From Strongyloides papillosus (Eukaryota > Nematoda > Chromadorea > Rhabditida > Strongyloididae): a stretch of 64,000 bases of DNA. The notes below the pieces were generated by a model. It was not told where the DNA came from, did not search any database, and worked only from the letters and a program-made list of their open reading frames with translations. The stretch covers positions 992,001-1,056,000 of the forward strand of contig SRSI01000009.1 of assembly GCA_005656395.1 (NCBI GenBank), in the 5' to 3' direction. Numbering within the stretch: the stretch's first letter is position 1; every line of letters starts with the position of its first letter. Positions 13,169-24,309 of this stretch are shown in pieces. The translations under genes and the position numbers were made by a program.

Positions 13169-14024
13169 TTAAGCATCGTTTTTGGAACTAATTTCACGTA
13201 ACATCTCTTCATCCTCTTTTTCTTTCATTTTCTTTATTGCCATACCTCTAAACCAGATTCCATTTTCATCCATAAATTGTCTCACCTTAGCTTCCTCTTC
13301 ATAATTAATTCTTAGAATCTCCTCATATTCAGATTTAAATTGTTTATACATTTCAGTTGAAGATTTACCAACAGCTAATCCATATAAACCCAAAAATGCT
13401 GATAGTGAACTCCCCGTAACAAGTCCTAACCCAACAGCTCTAGCAGATCCTAAGATACCAAGTGGAAAAGCAAGCACTCCAAAGGCTGTACCTGTAAGAT
13501 AATAAACTAGATTAGTCAGACTTTCGAACCTGCATGTAAAATCCCAGTTGTCGCACCTGATATTAATGGAAGATATAAATATGAAAAATGATCACGATAA
13601 GCAACAAGATGTGTTGAGAAGAATCTGTAATCAAATCAGTAAATTCATCTGAAGTACAAAAAACTTACACAACTGATCCTGCTAATGCAGTTGCACGAAT
13701 ACCATGAACAAAACCTCTTTTAGCAAACATTACTATAGAAAAATCAAGCCTCCTTTTAACGGCATCTCTTGGTGATACGAAAGTTTTTCCCTCAGAATGT
13801 ATTTTATATCTTTCAAAAACTCCTTCAAACCCAGTAATACCACCAAGAAAGAAGGCTGAAAAAAAAGAGTATTTAGATACTCTCGCAAGTATATCCAATT
13901 CAAATGAAAGTTTCCCCTCAGAAGCGCCATTGTATATTGCTTTAATTCTTTCCCATCCTGGATTTGGTATATTTTTTTTAACTGCAGATTCAGTCAAAGC
14001 TTTGACTGTCGGCGTATCTGACAT
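13169..14024 (-). CDS. TIMMDC1-like mitochondrial complex I assembly factor
   Basis: Three exons on the minus strand, 14024-13669, 13624-13530 and 13491-13169, give 257 aa. Human TIMMDC1 is 285 aa. Residues about 22-32 carry the PGWERIKAIY block, matching the conserved Gly-Trp-Asp/Glu-Arg opening of the TIMMDC1 core. Four hydrophobic Gly/Ala-rich segments of the Tim17/22/23 type follow, including GGITGFEGVFERY, the SGATTG block and the GLVTGSSLSAFLGLYGL block. The charged C-terminus is helical. TIMMDC1 sits in the inner mitochondrial membrane and helps build the membrane arm of NADH dehydrogenase. The second intron (13492-13529) is only 38 bases and has an unusual GTTCGA donor. Reading continuity supports it. 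Another Tim17-family member is the main alternative. Confidence 0.78.
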
Positions 14025-16243
14025 TAGATATTAAAAATAAAGCATAAAATTGTTAATTTTGATTGATCCCATTATAAAGTATACGTTATTCCTTTTTAAC
14101 CATTCTTTATTTCCTTACGAGATTCTGAAATACATTACCACTATTTATTAATTTTATAAAAAAATCCTATAGAATTTCAGTGTAAATTTATTTGAGAAAT
14201 AACAAAAATTAAACATCAATTTAATAAGTATCATTCTTGAAAATAACAATACTTGAATTTAATTTAATTATAAAAATTCTTTGTTTTTGTTATATCAAGA
14301 TTAATGAAAAAATGTAAACAACTGTAATTAGATATTTCATTTCAAATTATAGTAGAAATTGTACTTTTTAAAATTGAAACAATCTAACAAAATCACTTTA
14401 AATAACTTTCAAATTTCTTTTTTTGAATATTCAACAATCATGCAAAAATCATATTATCATAATAATTTTGTATGGTTATAAAATTATCATTTTTTGGGTA
14501 AATGTAACAACGATTGAAATGTTAAATTTAATTATTACGACTCTTATTTATTATTGAAATAAAAGTTTTACTATCTTTAATGTTTATGAGAATTATTATT
14601 TAATCTATTTTTGATATATTAAAGAATAAAATTATAATATTCAAAGTTAATCAGGAAGTAGTGTTTTATATTCTCGGTTTTAAAAGATCGGGGATTTTTT
14701 AAACTATTATGATAATCTTTTTATCTCTATATTCAAAATTTTTATATGGAATTTTAGTTTATTTTTCCTAACAAAGTTATAAAGCTTTGTGGTTTTAATA
14801 ATATATTATTGTTTTATAAATAGTACATTTGTTTTTTGGATTTAATAGTATAAATAAATCATAGTTTTTAATTCATTCTATTTTAAGCTTTCAGATTTTT
14901 TAATTGTTTGTGAAGATTAGATGTAATGAAAATAAAATTACCTTCAAATGGTTTTGATCTAATTAACATATTTTAAATTTTCTATATTGTAAACAAATAA
15001 TTAACTACTTTAAACTTGAACCAAATTAACTTATAAACATATAAAGTAAATATTTTTATTATTTCTTTTAAAATTATTTTTTACATCTACATTAGTATAT
15101 ACTAGAGAACTATACATAATATTTTACTTTCATACACTTTTACTTTGAATAATAAATTTTGATCTGATATTTTTCTTCCTTCTTTCCATAAACAAGTGAT
15201 ATTCCTCTTATCACTAAATAGTCGGTATAAAGCTTACAATATATTAATCACAATAATAAGTGTATAAAGATTAAAGTGCCAATATCTATAAATCTACTTT
15301 TTACAACGCGTATCATTGTTCTTACCTATCTGAAAAATAAATGATTAGGTAGAAAATTAGAATTTTACATATAACTACTCTATTAATATCTTTAGATTCA
15401 TTATAACTTCCACCTATCATCCTTTAAATGTAAGAAAAAGTGTACATGTCTGTAAAGCGATGACAACACGTTTCTCGTTTGTATATGCCATCATTCTAAT
15501 CATAGTAAATAAAAAGAAGTGCGTTGATCTTAAAAAATATTTGTTTGTGACTATTTTGTGCCTACGTGCAATTAAATATTTTTGTGTTAAATGTTAAATA
15601 TTAATGATATAAGTCTAGTTGTAGAAGTATTTATATTATTTTTTTGATTTATTTAACTAAAATTTCCCTTATTATATATGTCATATTATTCTTGCAAATT
15701 TTTTTTGCACATTATTGCTTAGACTTGTAAAAAATGATATATTTAAATTAGAAAAAAGACTTGATCAATAGGTTTTTAATGTAATAGAAATAGTAAATGA
15801 AACATATTATGAGTTAGATTTTTTTAACAAATTCTAACATATATAATTTTATATTACGCGTTTATTGATTGCTTTAAGATAGATTTTTACTTCTATAAAT
15901 GTATCCAAATTTCATTATGTTTTCAAGTTATACTTCTAATATTAATATTTATAACGCTTACCTGTTATGGTTATAAATCAAACAGCAAGCAATCGTTATC
16001 CTATAGAAGAATATAAAACCTGTGAATAATTTAATTGTTTATTTAGAAATTTGAAATTACTGAAAGTTATTTATATTAAAATTATTTTTCTGTTCAATTC
16101 ATTTTTAAAGCCATTCAACAAAAATATTAGTCAAATAATATTAGAAAATCATTAGATTAATACTACTATTTTTTTCAATCTTTTTATGACTTTCTAAAAT
16201 CTTATAAACAATTTTTCCCAATACTTTATGTTTTTATTTTTAG
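14025..16243. other. 2.2-kb spacer between divergent genes
   Basis: This lies between the start of the TIMMDC1-like gene (minus) and the start of pcca (plus), so it holds both promoters. It is A/T-rich throughout. A 45-codon frame at 15460-15597 was seen but is not supported. A 3' splice site (TTTTTAG) ends at 16243, one base before the pcca start codon. Confidence 0.4.
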
Positions 16244-16244
16244 A

Positions 16245-18431
16245 ATGTTTCTTGCCAACATCACCAATAAGATTTCTACCTGTGGAGCAAGATTTGCTCA
16301 AATACGCTCATTATCACTAACCCAATTTAGCTCCTCTATCGCACCAACATTTGGTGAATATGACACAAAAACATATACTATTGATAAAATTAATCCTTCT
16401 GAAGGGAAATTCAGTAAAGTTTTAATTGCTAACCGTGGTGAAATTGCTTGTCGTGTAATGAAAACATGTAGAGCTATGGGAATAAAGACTGTTGCTGTTC
16501 ACTCTGATGTTGATAGTAATGCTCTTCATGTTCGTATGGCTGATGAGGCTGTATGTGTTGGACCAGCTCCTACCTCTGAAAGTTATTTAAGAGCTGACAA
16601 AATTTTGGAAGCTGTTAAGCAAACTGGAGCAGAAGCTGTTCATCCAGGATATGGATTCCTATCAGAAAACACACATTTTGCTGCACAATTAGCTGAAAAT
16701 GGTGTAACATTTATTGGACCAAACTCAAAAGCTATTCTCGACATGGGTGATAAAATTCATTCAAAGAAAATTGCCACTAATGCGAAAGTTAACATGATTC
16801 CTGGTTTTGATGGTGAAATAACTGATGAAAAACATTGTGTAGAGATTGCAAACAAAATTGGATATCCAGTTATGATAAAAGCTTCAGCTGGTGGTGGTGG
16901 AAAAGGTATGAGAGTTGCATGGAATGACAAAGAATGTGTTAGTGGATATAGGTTAAGTAAACAAGAAGCTAAATCTAGTTTTGGTGATGACCGTATGCTT
17001 GTTGAGAAATTTATTGATAATCCACGCCATATTGAGGTCCAAGTTTTATGTGATAAACATGGAAATGCTATCTACTTAAATGAAAGAGAGTGCAGTATTC
17101 AGAGAAGAAATCAAAAAGTTATTGAAGAAGCACCAAGTTCATTTGTTGATCCTGATATGAGAAAAAGAATGGGTGAACAAGCTGTTCAATTGGCAAAAGC
17201 TGTTGGTTATGATAGTGCTGGAACTGTTGAATTCCTTGTTGATTCACAAAAGAACTTCTACTTCCTTGAAATGAATACAAGATTACAAGTAGAGCATCCA
17301 ATTACTGAACAAATTACTCATATTGATATTGTACAACAAATGTTAAGAGTTGCCTATGGACATAAATTGAATATCAAACAAAGTGATGTCGGTATTCATG
17401 GATGGGCATTTGAAAGCAGAGTTTATGCTGAAGATCCATACAAAGGATTTGGTTTACCATCAGTTGGAAGATTAACAAAATACGAAGAACCATCTAGTAG
17501 AATTCAAGGAATTCGTTGTGATTCTGGAATCCGTGAAGGATCAGAAATTTCAATCTACTACGATCCTTTGATTTGCAAATTAGTATCTTATGGTAAAGAT
17601 AGAAATGAAGCCTTAGATAGATTGAGAGAAGCTCTAGATAATTATGTTATTCGTGGAGTAACTCACAACATATCACTCCATCGTGACATTATTGATGAAG
17701 AAAATTTCCGTAAAGGAAATATTACTACTAAATATCTTCAAAAAACTTATCCAGAAGGATTTAAGGGAACTCAATTAAATAAAAAGGAAGAATTACATCT
17801 TGCTGCCTTATCAGGAATATTATTTGCTAAGAAAGATGCTCGTGCACAAAAGTTTACCAACTATAAAGTTTTAAAAAATCCATTCATGAAAACTTATAGA
17901 TATATTGTACAACACGGAGAAAAGGGTCAGGAAAATTTCAGAACATTCGAAGTTGTTGTTGATTTTGAAAATGGTGATGCAAATAAAGCTACAACTAAAG
18001 TAAATGGTCAAGAAATCAAAATTTCCGGCAATACTGATTTATCACAATCTGTCTTACGTCTTAACGTTGGAGATGAATCAATAACTACTCAAATTCATTC
18101 AAAAAAACCAGGAAAGATTTGTCTCATCTATAAAGGTTCTCCATTTAATATGACTATCTATCCAAAAGTTGTAACAGAATATCTTCAACACATTAAAGAG
18201 AGACCAAAATTAGATTTAAGTTCTGTTGTTTTAGCACCAATGCCTGGAGCAATTAAGAATGTTAAGGTTAAAGAGGGAGATATGGTATCAGAAGGTCAGG
18301 AACTTGTTGTTATTGAAGCAATGAAAATGCAAAACAGTTTACTTGCTGGAAAGACGGGAAAAGTTAAGAGCGTTAATTGTAAAGTTGGCAGTACCGTCGA
18401 TGAAGGAGAAACTTTAATAATATTAGAATAA
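16245..18431 (+). CDS. pcca-1: Propionyl-CoA carboxylase alpha subunit, mitochondrial
   Basis: A single uninterrupted exon encodes 728 aa, the same length as human PCCA. The enzyme carboxylates propionyl-CoA to methylmalonyl-CoA in the mitochondrial matrix, using biotin, ATP and bicarbonate, together with a beta subunit. The N-terminus (about 1-50) is basic and Ser/Thr-rich, as in a mitochondrial targeting peptide. The biotin carboxylase part starts near residue 57 with VLIANRGEIACRV. It has the ATP-grasp glycine loop GGGGKGM at about 219-225 and the catalytic block EMNTRLQVEHP at about 342-352. A linker region follows. The biotinyl domain at about 655-728 carries EAMKM, with the biotinylated Lys at about 694. 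A 3' splice site one base before the ATG supports this start and suggests trans-splicing. The lack of any intron is notable for a nematode gene of this size. Confidence 0.97.
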   Translation: MFLANITNKISTCGARFAQIRSLSLTQFSSSIAPTFGEYDTKTYTIDKINPSEGKFSKVLIANRGEIACRVMKTCRAMGIKTVAVHSDVDSNALHVRMADEAVCVGPAPTSESYLRADKILEAVKQTGAEAVHPGYGFLSENTHFAAQLAENGVTFIGPNSKAILDMGDKIHSKKIATNAKVNMIPGFDGEITDEKHCVEIANKIGYPVMIKASAGGGGKGMRVAWNDKECVSGYRLSKQEAKSSFGDDRMLVEKFIDNPRHIEVQVLCDKHGNAIYLNERECSIQRRNQKVIEEAPSSFVDPDMRKRMGEQAVQLAKAVGYDSAGTVEFLVDSQKNFYFLEMNTRLQVEHPITEQITHIDIVQQMLRVAYGHKLNIKQSDVGIHGWAFESRVYAEDPYKGFGLPSVGRLTKYEEPSSRIQGIRCDSGIREGSEISIYYDPLICKLVSYGKDRNEALDRLREALDNYVIRGVTHNISLHRDIIDEENFRKGNITTKYLQKTYPEGFKGTQLNKKEELHLAALSGILFAKKDARAQKFTNYKVLKNPFMKTYRYIVQHGEKGQENFRTFEVVVDFENGDANKATTKVNGQEIKISGNTDLSQSVLRLNVGDESITTQIHSKKPGKICLIYKGSPFNMTIYPKVVTEYLQHIKERPKLDLSSVVLAPMPGAIKNVKVKEGDMVSEGQELVVIEAMKMQNSLLAGKTGKVKSVNCKVGSTVDEGETLIILE

Positions 18432-21400
18432 AAATAAAAAAAAATTTTTTTCCATTCAAACTTATAAGACAAATAAAAATGATATTTACCATACTAGTTA
18501 GATTAATCTTAACCACTTATCTTGTTTGTTTGTTTTTTCTATTTTTTATTTATTCACCATTTTGTTTTTTTTGTCAATTGTTATCATTAGAAATTACATT
18601 ACATCTGCATATGTTAAAAATATGTGACAAAATTTTTAAAAGGTATCTAAATACATCATCTAACTTTAATAATATATATTTTTGTTTACATTACAAAAAA
18701 GTAGTTATAACGCTTCAATCTACCATGAATTAAAAGAAATATCTACACATTTTTTTACCAACTATAGAATGTAGTATAATATAAAGAGTTGTAGAATAAA
18801 AAGTCACAATCTCTTAAATATTTAATTTGTATAAAATACTATAAATATTTTTTTGTTGTAGATACAAAGTTAAAAAAATCCCTCACATGTAATATTTTTG
18901 TTTGCTAACCTTCTAATTTGAGCTATTTTATACTTGTAGTCATCTTTTTTTTAAAAAAGAATAGGACCTATTATCACTTTTATAATTTTATTTTATCAAA
19001 AAAATTTTATTCTCTATCTCCTTACTGTTTTTTTTTATTTTAAGCAAAAATTAATGGTTCCTACTTCAACCAAATTTTGCTATTATGGAAGCAATCAATT
19101 TTGGTTTAAAAACATTGTAAAACATTTTATAAATAATGATAATACTACAAATGACAGTTTTTTGTTTATAAAATTAAGAATATCACAGACATTGCTATTA
19201 TTTTCATTTTTAAAAATAATTGTGCAGCAAATATAAAAATAAACAATCTTTGATATTTGAATCAGTGTTTATTTATTTAATGTTTAAGATCGTATCGTAA
19301 AATTAAATAGCCTAAATTTTTTAATTAAACAATATTTATACTCTTTGTTATAGTTGTTGTTTGAACAATCAATTTGATAATTATTTTATTGAAATGATAT
19401 GTAATCATAACATTTATGTTAAGTACATTTAAATATATTATTAATGTATTATGTTCGATAACTATCTTATTTTTCTAATATTTTATTTCTTTAATATTAA
19501 TAATATATAATTCACTTCTGAAAATTGTTTACATCATACAAAATATTAGTGTGTACTAATGTATGTTAATAAGTCTTATTTTGAGTTTTAGCAAAAAATT
19601 TATTTCAAATAAATAATTTTTTTTCTCACAAAAATTACTATATGGTTTTTAATCTATCAAATATATACAAACTATTAAAATATTAATATGTCAATATTTA
19701 TTGTGTAATGCGCATTTGTAAAAAATAATGGCATTTGTCGTCAAAAATAATGCACGGTTCTTAGTAATACTTCCTATTTCCCGAATTTTTTCTTATTTAC
19801 ATGTATTTTAAATTAATTTGTCTACACCTATATATGTATTTTAAAATAAAAATTATATATAACAAAAAATGAGTATTAACAGTCACTTTCTTTTTACATT
19901 TTTTGTATTAGTAGTGATTTAATATAAACGAAAAGAAATTAAATATTTAACTTGCATTTATGATGTTAAAAAGGTAAATCTTCAGATAAATGAAAAGGCT
20001 ATATCAATATATGTTACATATTTAGATATTAAAGATTTTTTAACTAAAAGTTAGACATTTAATTACATCACTTATTATTTATAATGTTAATATCGTTTTA
20101 TCATTATATCCTCAAACAATAATATTATAAAAATTTTTTCTAATATTTTAGAATTCTTAATATACATATATAAATTCTTTAAATAGTAAATTTCATGAAT
20201 ATTTCGTCAAAAGCCTTTTTAATAATAAAGGCGACAATTTAAAAGTATTATTTAATAGGACATTCTTTTGAAATTTAAAATGTACATAAAAATAAATGAA
20301 ATTTATATTTTTATGTATACTTTTCTACAAACATTTAAGATAGAAATAATATTTTAAAGTAATTTATATTTTTTAAATTATAAATTTTACATTGGCAAAA
20401 GTCTCTTTAATTAAAGGCTCTGTTTTATATCATTATATTATTTAGGATTTTTTATTATTCTTTATTTACATCTTTTTATCTTCACAATTTTCAAAATACT
20501 TTTGTAACACATATAACAATATACTTATATATCGTGTAAACACTTATTCTTAGACACATTTTTATTTATTTATTATTTTTATATATCAAAATAATCTGTA
20601 ATCCATTAATCCACTAGTCTTTGCAAAATCTTTTATTAAAAATCAAAATTTTATGAACTATTATAAACTTTCAATTAAATGCACCTTTTGATATATAAAC
20701 ATACTCTTAAATTCTAAAAGTCGCATTATTTTTTATGTTGTTTTTATACCAAGAGATAAGTATTGAATGAGTAGTTTTGACCACACGAATTATAAAAACT
20801 ACACATATATATTTTTGTACAAATGACAATTTAGTTTTGGTATCTTATATTATAGTGGTAATGTTTGAAAAATTGCCTTATTTAATTTTTGACTTCCATT
20901 TTTTGTCATTATCATTATACTTTACAAGTTACCTAATTACTAAAGCTATAGGATCATTGAAGAATTTACTTATACACACTTTTTTGTAACATTGGTTTCT
21001 TAAAGTTCATTCTTATTAAATATATAATCCCCAAAAATATTACTCAATTTTAATTATACATATTATTTTATGAAAAAGAGACATTAAAAGATTAAAAATT
21101 TCAACACAACAATATATGTGTATAAATATCAATTTTATTTTTATAATTTTAATATAAATTTCATAAAATAAAAGCAATTCTTAATAATATGAAACGAGTT
21201 TTGTAAAATTTTTCATTCTGGTTTTTATCAAATTTTCTTCCTTTAAAAAAGATTATATTCTTATAATAAAGTTCCTTGTCTATGAGTTTGAGAACTTCAT
21301 TAGAACTAGTACTATAGCTTATAATATCTTGATGCCACAATTTTCTAAAACGACTATACTTAAAAACATGTTATTAAATGACGGAGTTTCCCTCCTTTTA

Positions 21401-22054
21401 TTGAACATAATATAAAGATAGAGATGTCAGAGACTTTTCTTTAATGTTTAACATTGTTTTAAGGTTTGTTTAATTATCATAACTTTATCAAATGTAGAAA
21501 GTCTCTATTATAATATTAGAATTACCAATTGATTTTTTTTTAATTAAATGTTCTTTGATGTCATCAAATATTAAACTTTTAATAATAAATCTACTTATAT
21601 AGGTAACTAAAAAAACGCTTTAAATTTTATCAGAATTTTTAAATACTATATAATATTTAATCATCTTTTTTAATGACAAAAATCTATTTAAATATTTCCT
21701 TGTTAAGTTATTTGTTGGAGAGTTACAAGATAATTTTATTAAAATCTTATATTCAAACATTTTTTTGTATATGTAGGTTAAAAAATTGTATAGCAATGTA
21801 AGGCTTTCCTATAAATGTTTTGAACAATATGTTGTTTAAATAAATATAAATTTTTTTAATATACTCTATATTACTCGACATATTGTATGATATAATAACA
21901 TTTAGAAACATATATGATGCGTAATTTTTTTTCGTGAATGGATTAGTGTAAACATGCCTCCACTACTTAAATTACAATGATTTTAATTTTTTTCCCGATA
22001 TTTAATGATTAATTTTTTGTATAAATATCTTTAAAACTTTTGGTTTTTTTTTAG
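18432..22054. other. 3.6-kb spacer downstream of pcca
   Basis: The 3' UTR of pcca is followed by A/T-rich sequence. Several short open frames (for example 18479-18733, 19054-19236 and 20777-20989) have the composition of random A/T-rich DNA. The minus-strand stretch 21161-21881 has protein-like content and is listed separately as a pseudogene. A 3' splice site (TTTTTTTTAG) ends at 22054, just upstream of the next gene. Confidence 0.45.
21161..21881 (-). pseudogene. Decayed gene of unknown family
   Basis: On the minus strand an ATG at 21881 opens a frame of about 42 codons with ordinary protein composition. At a run of seven A's (about 21770) the coding signal passes to the next frame, starting FEYKILIKLSCNSP. 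It continues through scattered stops to a final long stretch (about 21365-21161) containing SRFRKLWHQDIISYS and ending in TGA. The pieces after the frameshift are in one common frame. Some stops could be removed by short introns with a TTTTTAAG-type acceptor near 21367, but no full intron set restores the whole. A broken gene is therefore the simplest reading. An unrecognised gene with many introns or with sequencing errors is the alternative. No homologous family was recognised. Confidence 0.4.
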
Positions 22055-22084
22055 TCTTGCGAGTCATTTTAACTTAACATTATA

Positions 22085-22430
22085 ATGTCATCTGCAACTG
22101 ATACAAATCCACGTGGAATTCTAATTAATCATGGAAAAAATCATAATTCTGATCACCATAATGTAACTTTCACTGATAAAGATCAACTTATTCTTGTCGA
22201 ACCCATAGAAGAGACAACTCCTGATGAAAGGGAAAAAGTAAGTTAATCATAAAAACGTAAATAAATATATTTTATAGATTCTTAATGAAGTAATTCCTTC
22301 ACAATGGAAAGATGAAATTGAGCTTTTGAAATGTAAATTAAAAGAAGGACACAGTGGTAATGCAACTGATACTAAAAGTGATGACAAAAAAGAAGAGGAG
22401 AAAGATGTTAATAATGAAATGACTGACTGA
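22085..22430 (+). CDS. Small acidic protein with possible PP1-docking motifs
   Basis: Two exons, 22085-22237 and 22278-22430, each 51 codons, joined in phase 0 across a 40-base intron, give 101 aa. The protein is hydrophilic and ends in an acidic/Lys-rich tail. Near the N-terminus are GIL (residues about 11-13) and, 13 residues on, NVTF followed by an acidic patch. GILx plus a V-T-F element in this order is reminiscent of SILK and RVxF docking motifs of protein phosphatase 1 regulators. The usual flanking basic residues are weak, so this is only a suggestion. A long polypyrimidine 3' splice site ends at 22054, consistent with trans-splicing. It reads toward the convergent aminotransferase gene, whose stop is 152 bases away. 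Confidence 0.82.
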
Positions 22431-22581
22431 AGATTTACAATAGCGATATCTATAAAAGAATAAGTAAAGTGTTTCACGCGAAATTTTTACCTTATTATTT
22501 TAATTTTCTTTTATATATACAAAAGGCTCTTATTTAACTTAACAAAAATTTATTGTTTAATTATTTTTCATAATAAAACAT

Positions 22582-24102
22582 TTACTTCTTTAATGCTAAT
22601 AAAATCTTTTCTGCTTTCTCAAGAGTTGAATCACTCTTGAAGAAACACGTTCTAATTGTATATTCATTGTCCTTTTTAAACTCTTTACTATAAAAGGCTG
22701 ACAATGGAATAGTGGCAAGATTTTTTTCTATACATAACCATCTTACAAACTTATAGTCTAAGGCTTCATCTTCACCATTAATTGACCCATATTTTGGTTC
22801 TTTTATTACATCAAATATTTTTTTACCGTTTTCTTCCAAATTGACACTGGAATAATCAGCTAACATAAAATATCCAGCCTCTGGAACTATTGGTGTTAAA
22901 TTTGCTTTCATTAAGATATTAGCTAATTTATCTCTTCTTGATTCTAGTTCATTAGGCAAAATGTTTAAGAGGTATGAATCCTCTAACAATTTTTCATCTC
23001 CACTTTTATCATACTTTTCAAATATTGTTAATTCTTTTTCAAAACCTCTTGCAATAGCTACTTGAAGAGGAGTAGCAACATTAAAAGTACAATTTTGATG
23101 TAACATTCTCATTGGAAGTGACAAGTGTTCTGGAGCAATTGTCCATCCAATTTTCCAACCAGTGATGCTAAAAGCTTTCCCTGCCGATCCGATAGTTATT
23201 GTTCTATCATACATATTTGGTAATGAAGCAAATCTTATCATTCCTTCTCCGTTAGCCTTTTTAGTTGCATGTGGAACGTGCCATTCATAAACTTCGTCAG
23301 ATACAACAATTAAGTCATGTTTTTCAACAAATTTAGCAATTGCTTCAAGTTCCTTTCTAGAATATAATTTTCCTATTGGATTATTTGGATTTGTTAAAAC
23401 AAGCATTTTTGTTTTTGGAGTAATTTTTTCTTCGAGAGCATTTATGTCGAGTTTAAAATCTGCCGAAGATAGGCCGTTTTTAATGTTACTTTTATCGAGT
23501 TTTAATACAACAGGAACTGGAGTACCACCAGCTGCTGTAATTTGTGGTACATAACTATCATATGTCGGTTCAATTACTAAAACTTCATCGCCTTTATTTA
23601 ACCAGGCTGTAAAAGAGTAATAAAGTGCTAAATACGCCCCAACCGTTACAAGAACATCATTATTTTGATTAACATTTACACCTAATGTTCTTGAATAAAG
23701 CTTGGATAATGCTAATGTTAAACGAGGATCACCAAAACCACGAGTATATTGCATATAATCAACTCTCTCTGGATGTTCACCAATTTCCTTTAAATAGTCA
23801 GCCACAAATTTTGGGCAAGGTGTGTCAGGAAAACCCTAAAATAAATAAATTACAAAATAATATTTACTACTAACTTGTCCTAGATTAACAGCTTTTGTTT
23901 GGGCCGCTAATGTTGTAAATTCAACCCATATACTTTGTTTGTATTCTCCGAAATTTTTACTAGGGACTCTTTTAGTCATTTTTATCATTGAATTTGAGAC
24001 AAAACGATTCTGTAAAGTATTTTGTGTATTACAATTAAAAAATACTGATGGCTGGAAATATTTAGAAATTACGCGACTACGACTGATAAATATAGACATC
24101 AT
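22582..24102 (-). CDS. Kynurenine aminotransferase / cysteine-S-conjugate beta-lyase family (KYAT), PLP enzyme
   Basis: Two exons on the minus strand, 24102-23875 and 23835-22582, with a 39-base intron, give 493 aa. This is a fold-type I PLP aminotransferase. Kynurenine aminotransferases convert kynurenine to kynurenic acid and also act on glutamine and cysteine conjugates. Visible landmarks are GFPDTPCPKFV, the PLP-phosphate region (VGAYLALYYS), NPNNPIGK, SDEVYEWH, and the PLP-binding Lys at about residue 296 in GSAGKAFSITGWKIGW. The C-terminal domain carries the arginine that binds the substrate carboxylate (TIRTCFF). The first 45 residues are basic with few acids and suggest mitochondrial targeting. 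A second Met at about residue 39 could serve a cytosolic form. It lies 207 bases downstream of chmp-7 on the same strand, a spacing seen in nematode operons. Confidence 0.93.
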
Positions 24103-24309
24103 AAACGCCTCTTATTCAATAATTTGAAAGTCTGTAATGTATTGGAAATTATACTATTATTTGTATATCATATAAATATTTGATAGATGATAAGATAGAT
24201 TATTTTCTAGAATGTACATAATACCAAAAGGTTATGCGTTAATATTTATTTGCTATTTTTAAAAATAAAAATAATATAAAAGAATGATAAAAAAAACAAC
24301 ATTTTACAT

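Noticed and set aside
15460..15597. 45-codon frame upstream of pcca
   Set aside because: Start context, length and lack of splice signals give no support. It is probably chance.
18479..18733. 84-codon open frame after pcca
   Set aside because: Phe/Leu/Ile-dominated composition as expected from chance A/T-rich DNA. It lies in the likely 3' UTR and has no start context or splice support.
20777..20989. 70-codon open frame with TM-like content
   Set aside because: Non-ATG start at the listed position and random A/T-rich composition; no splice sites or neighbours to support it.
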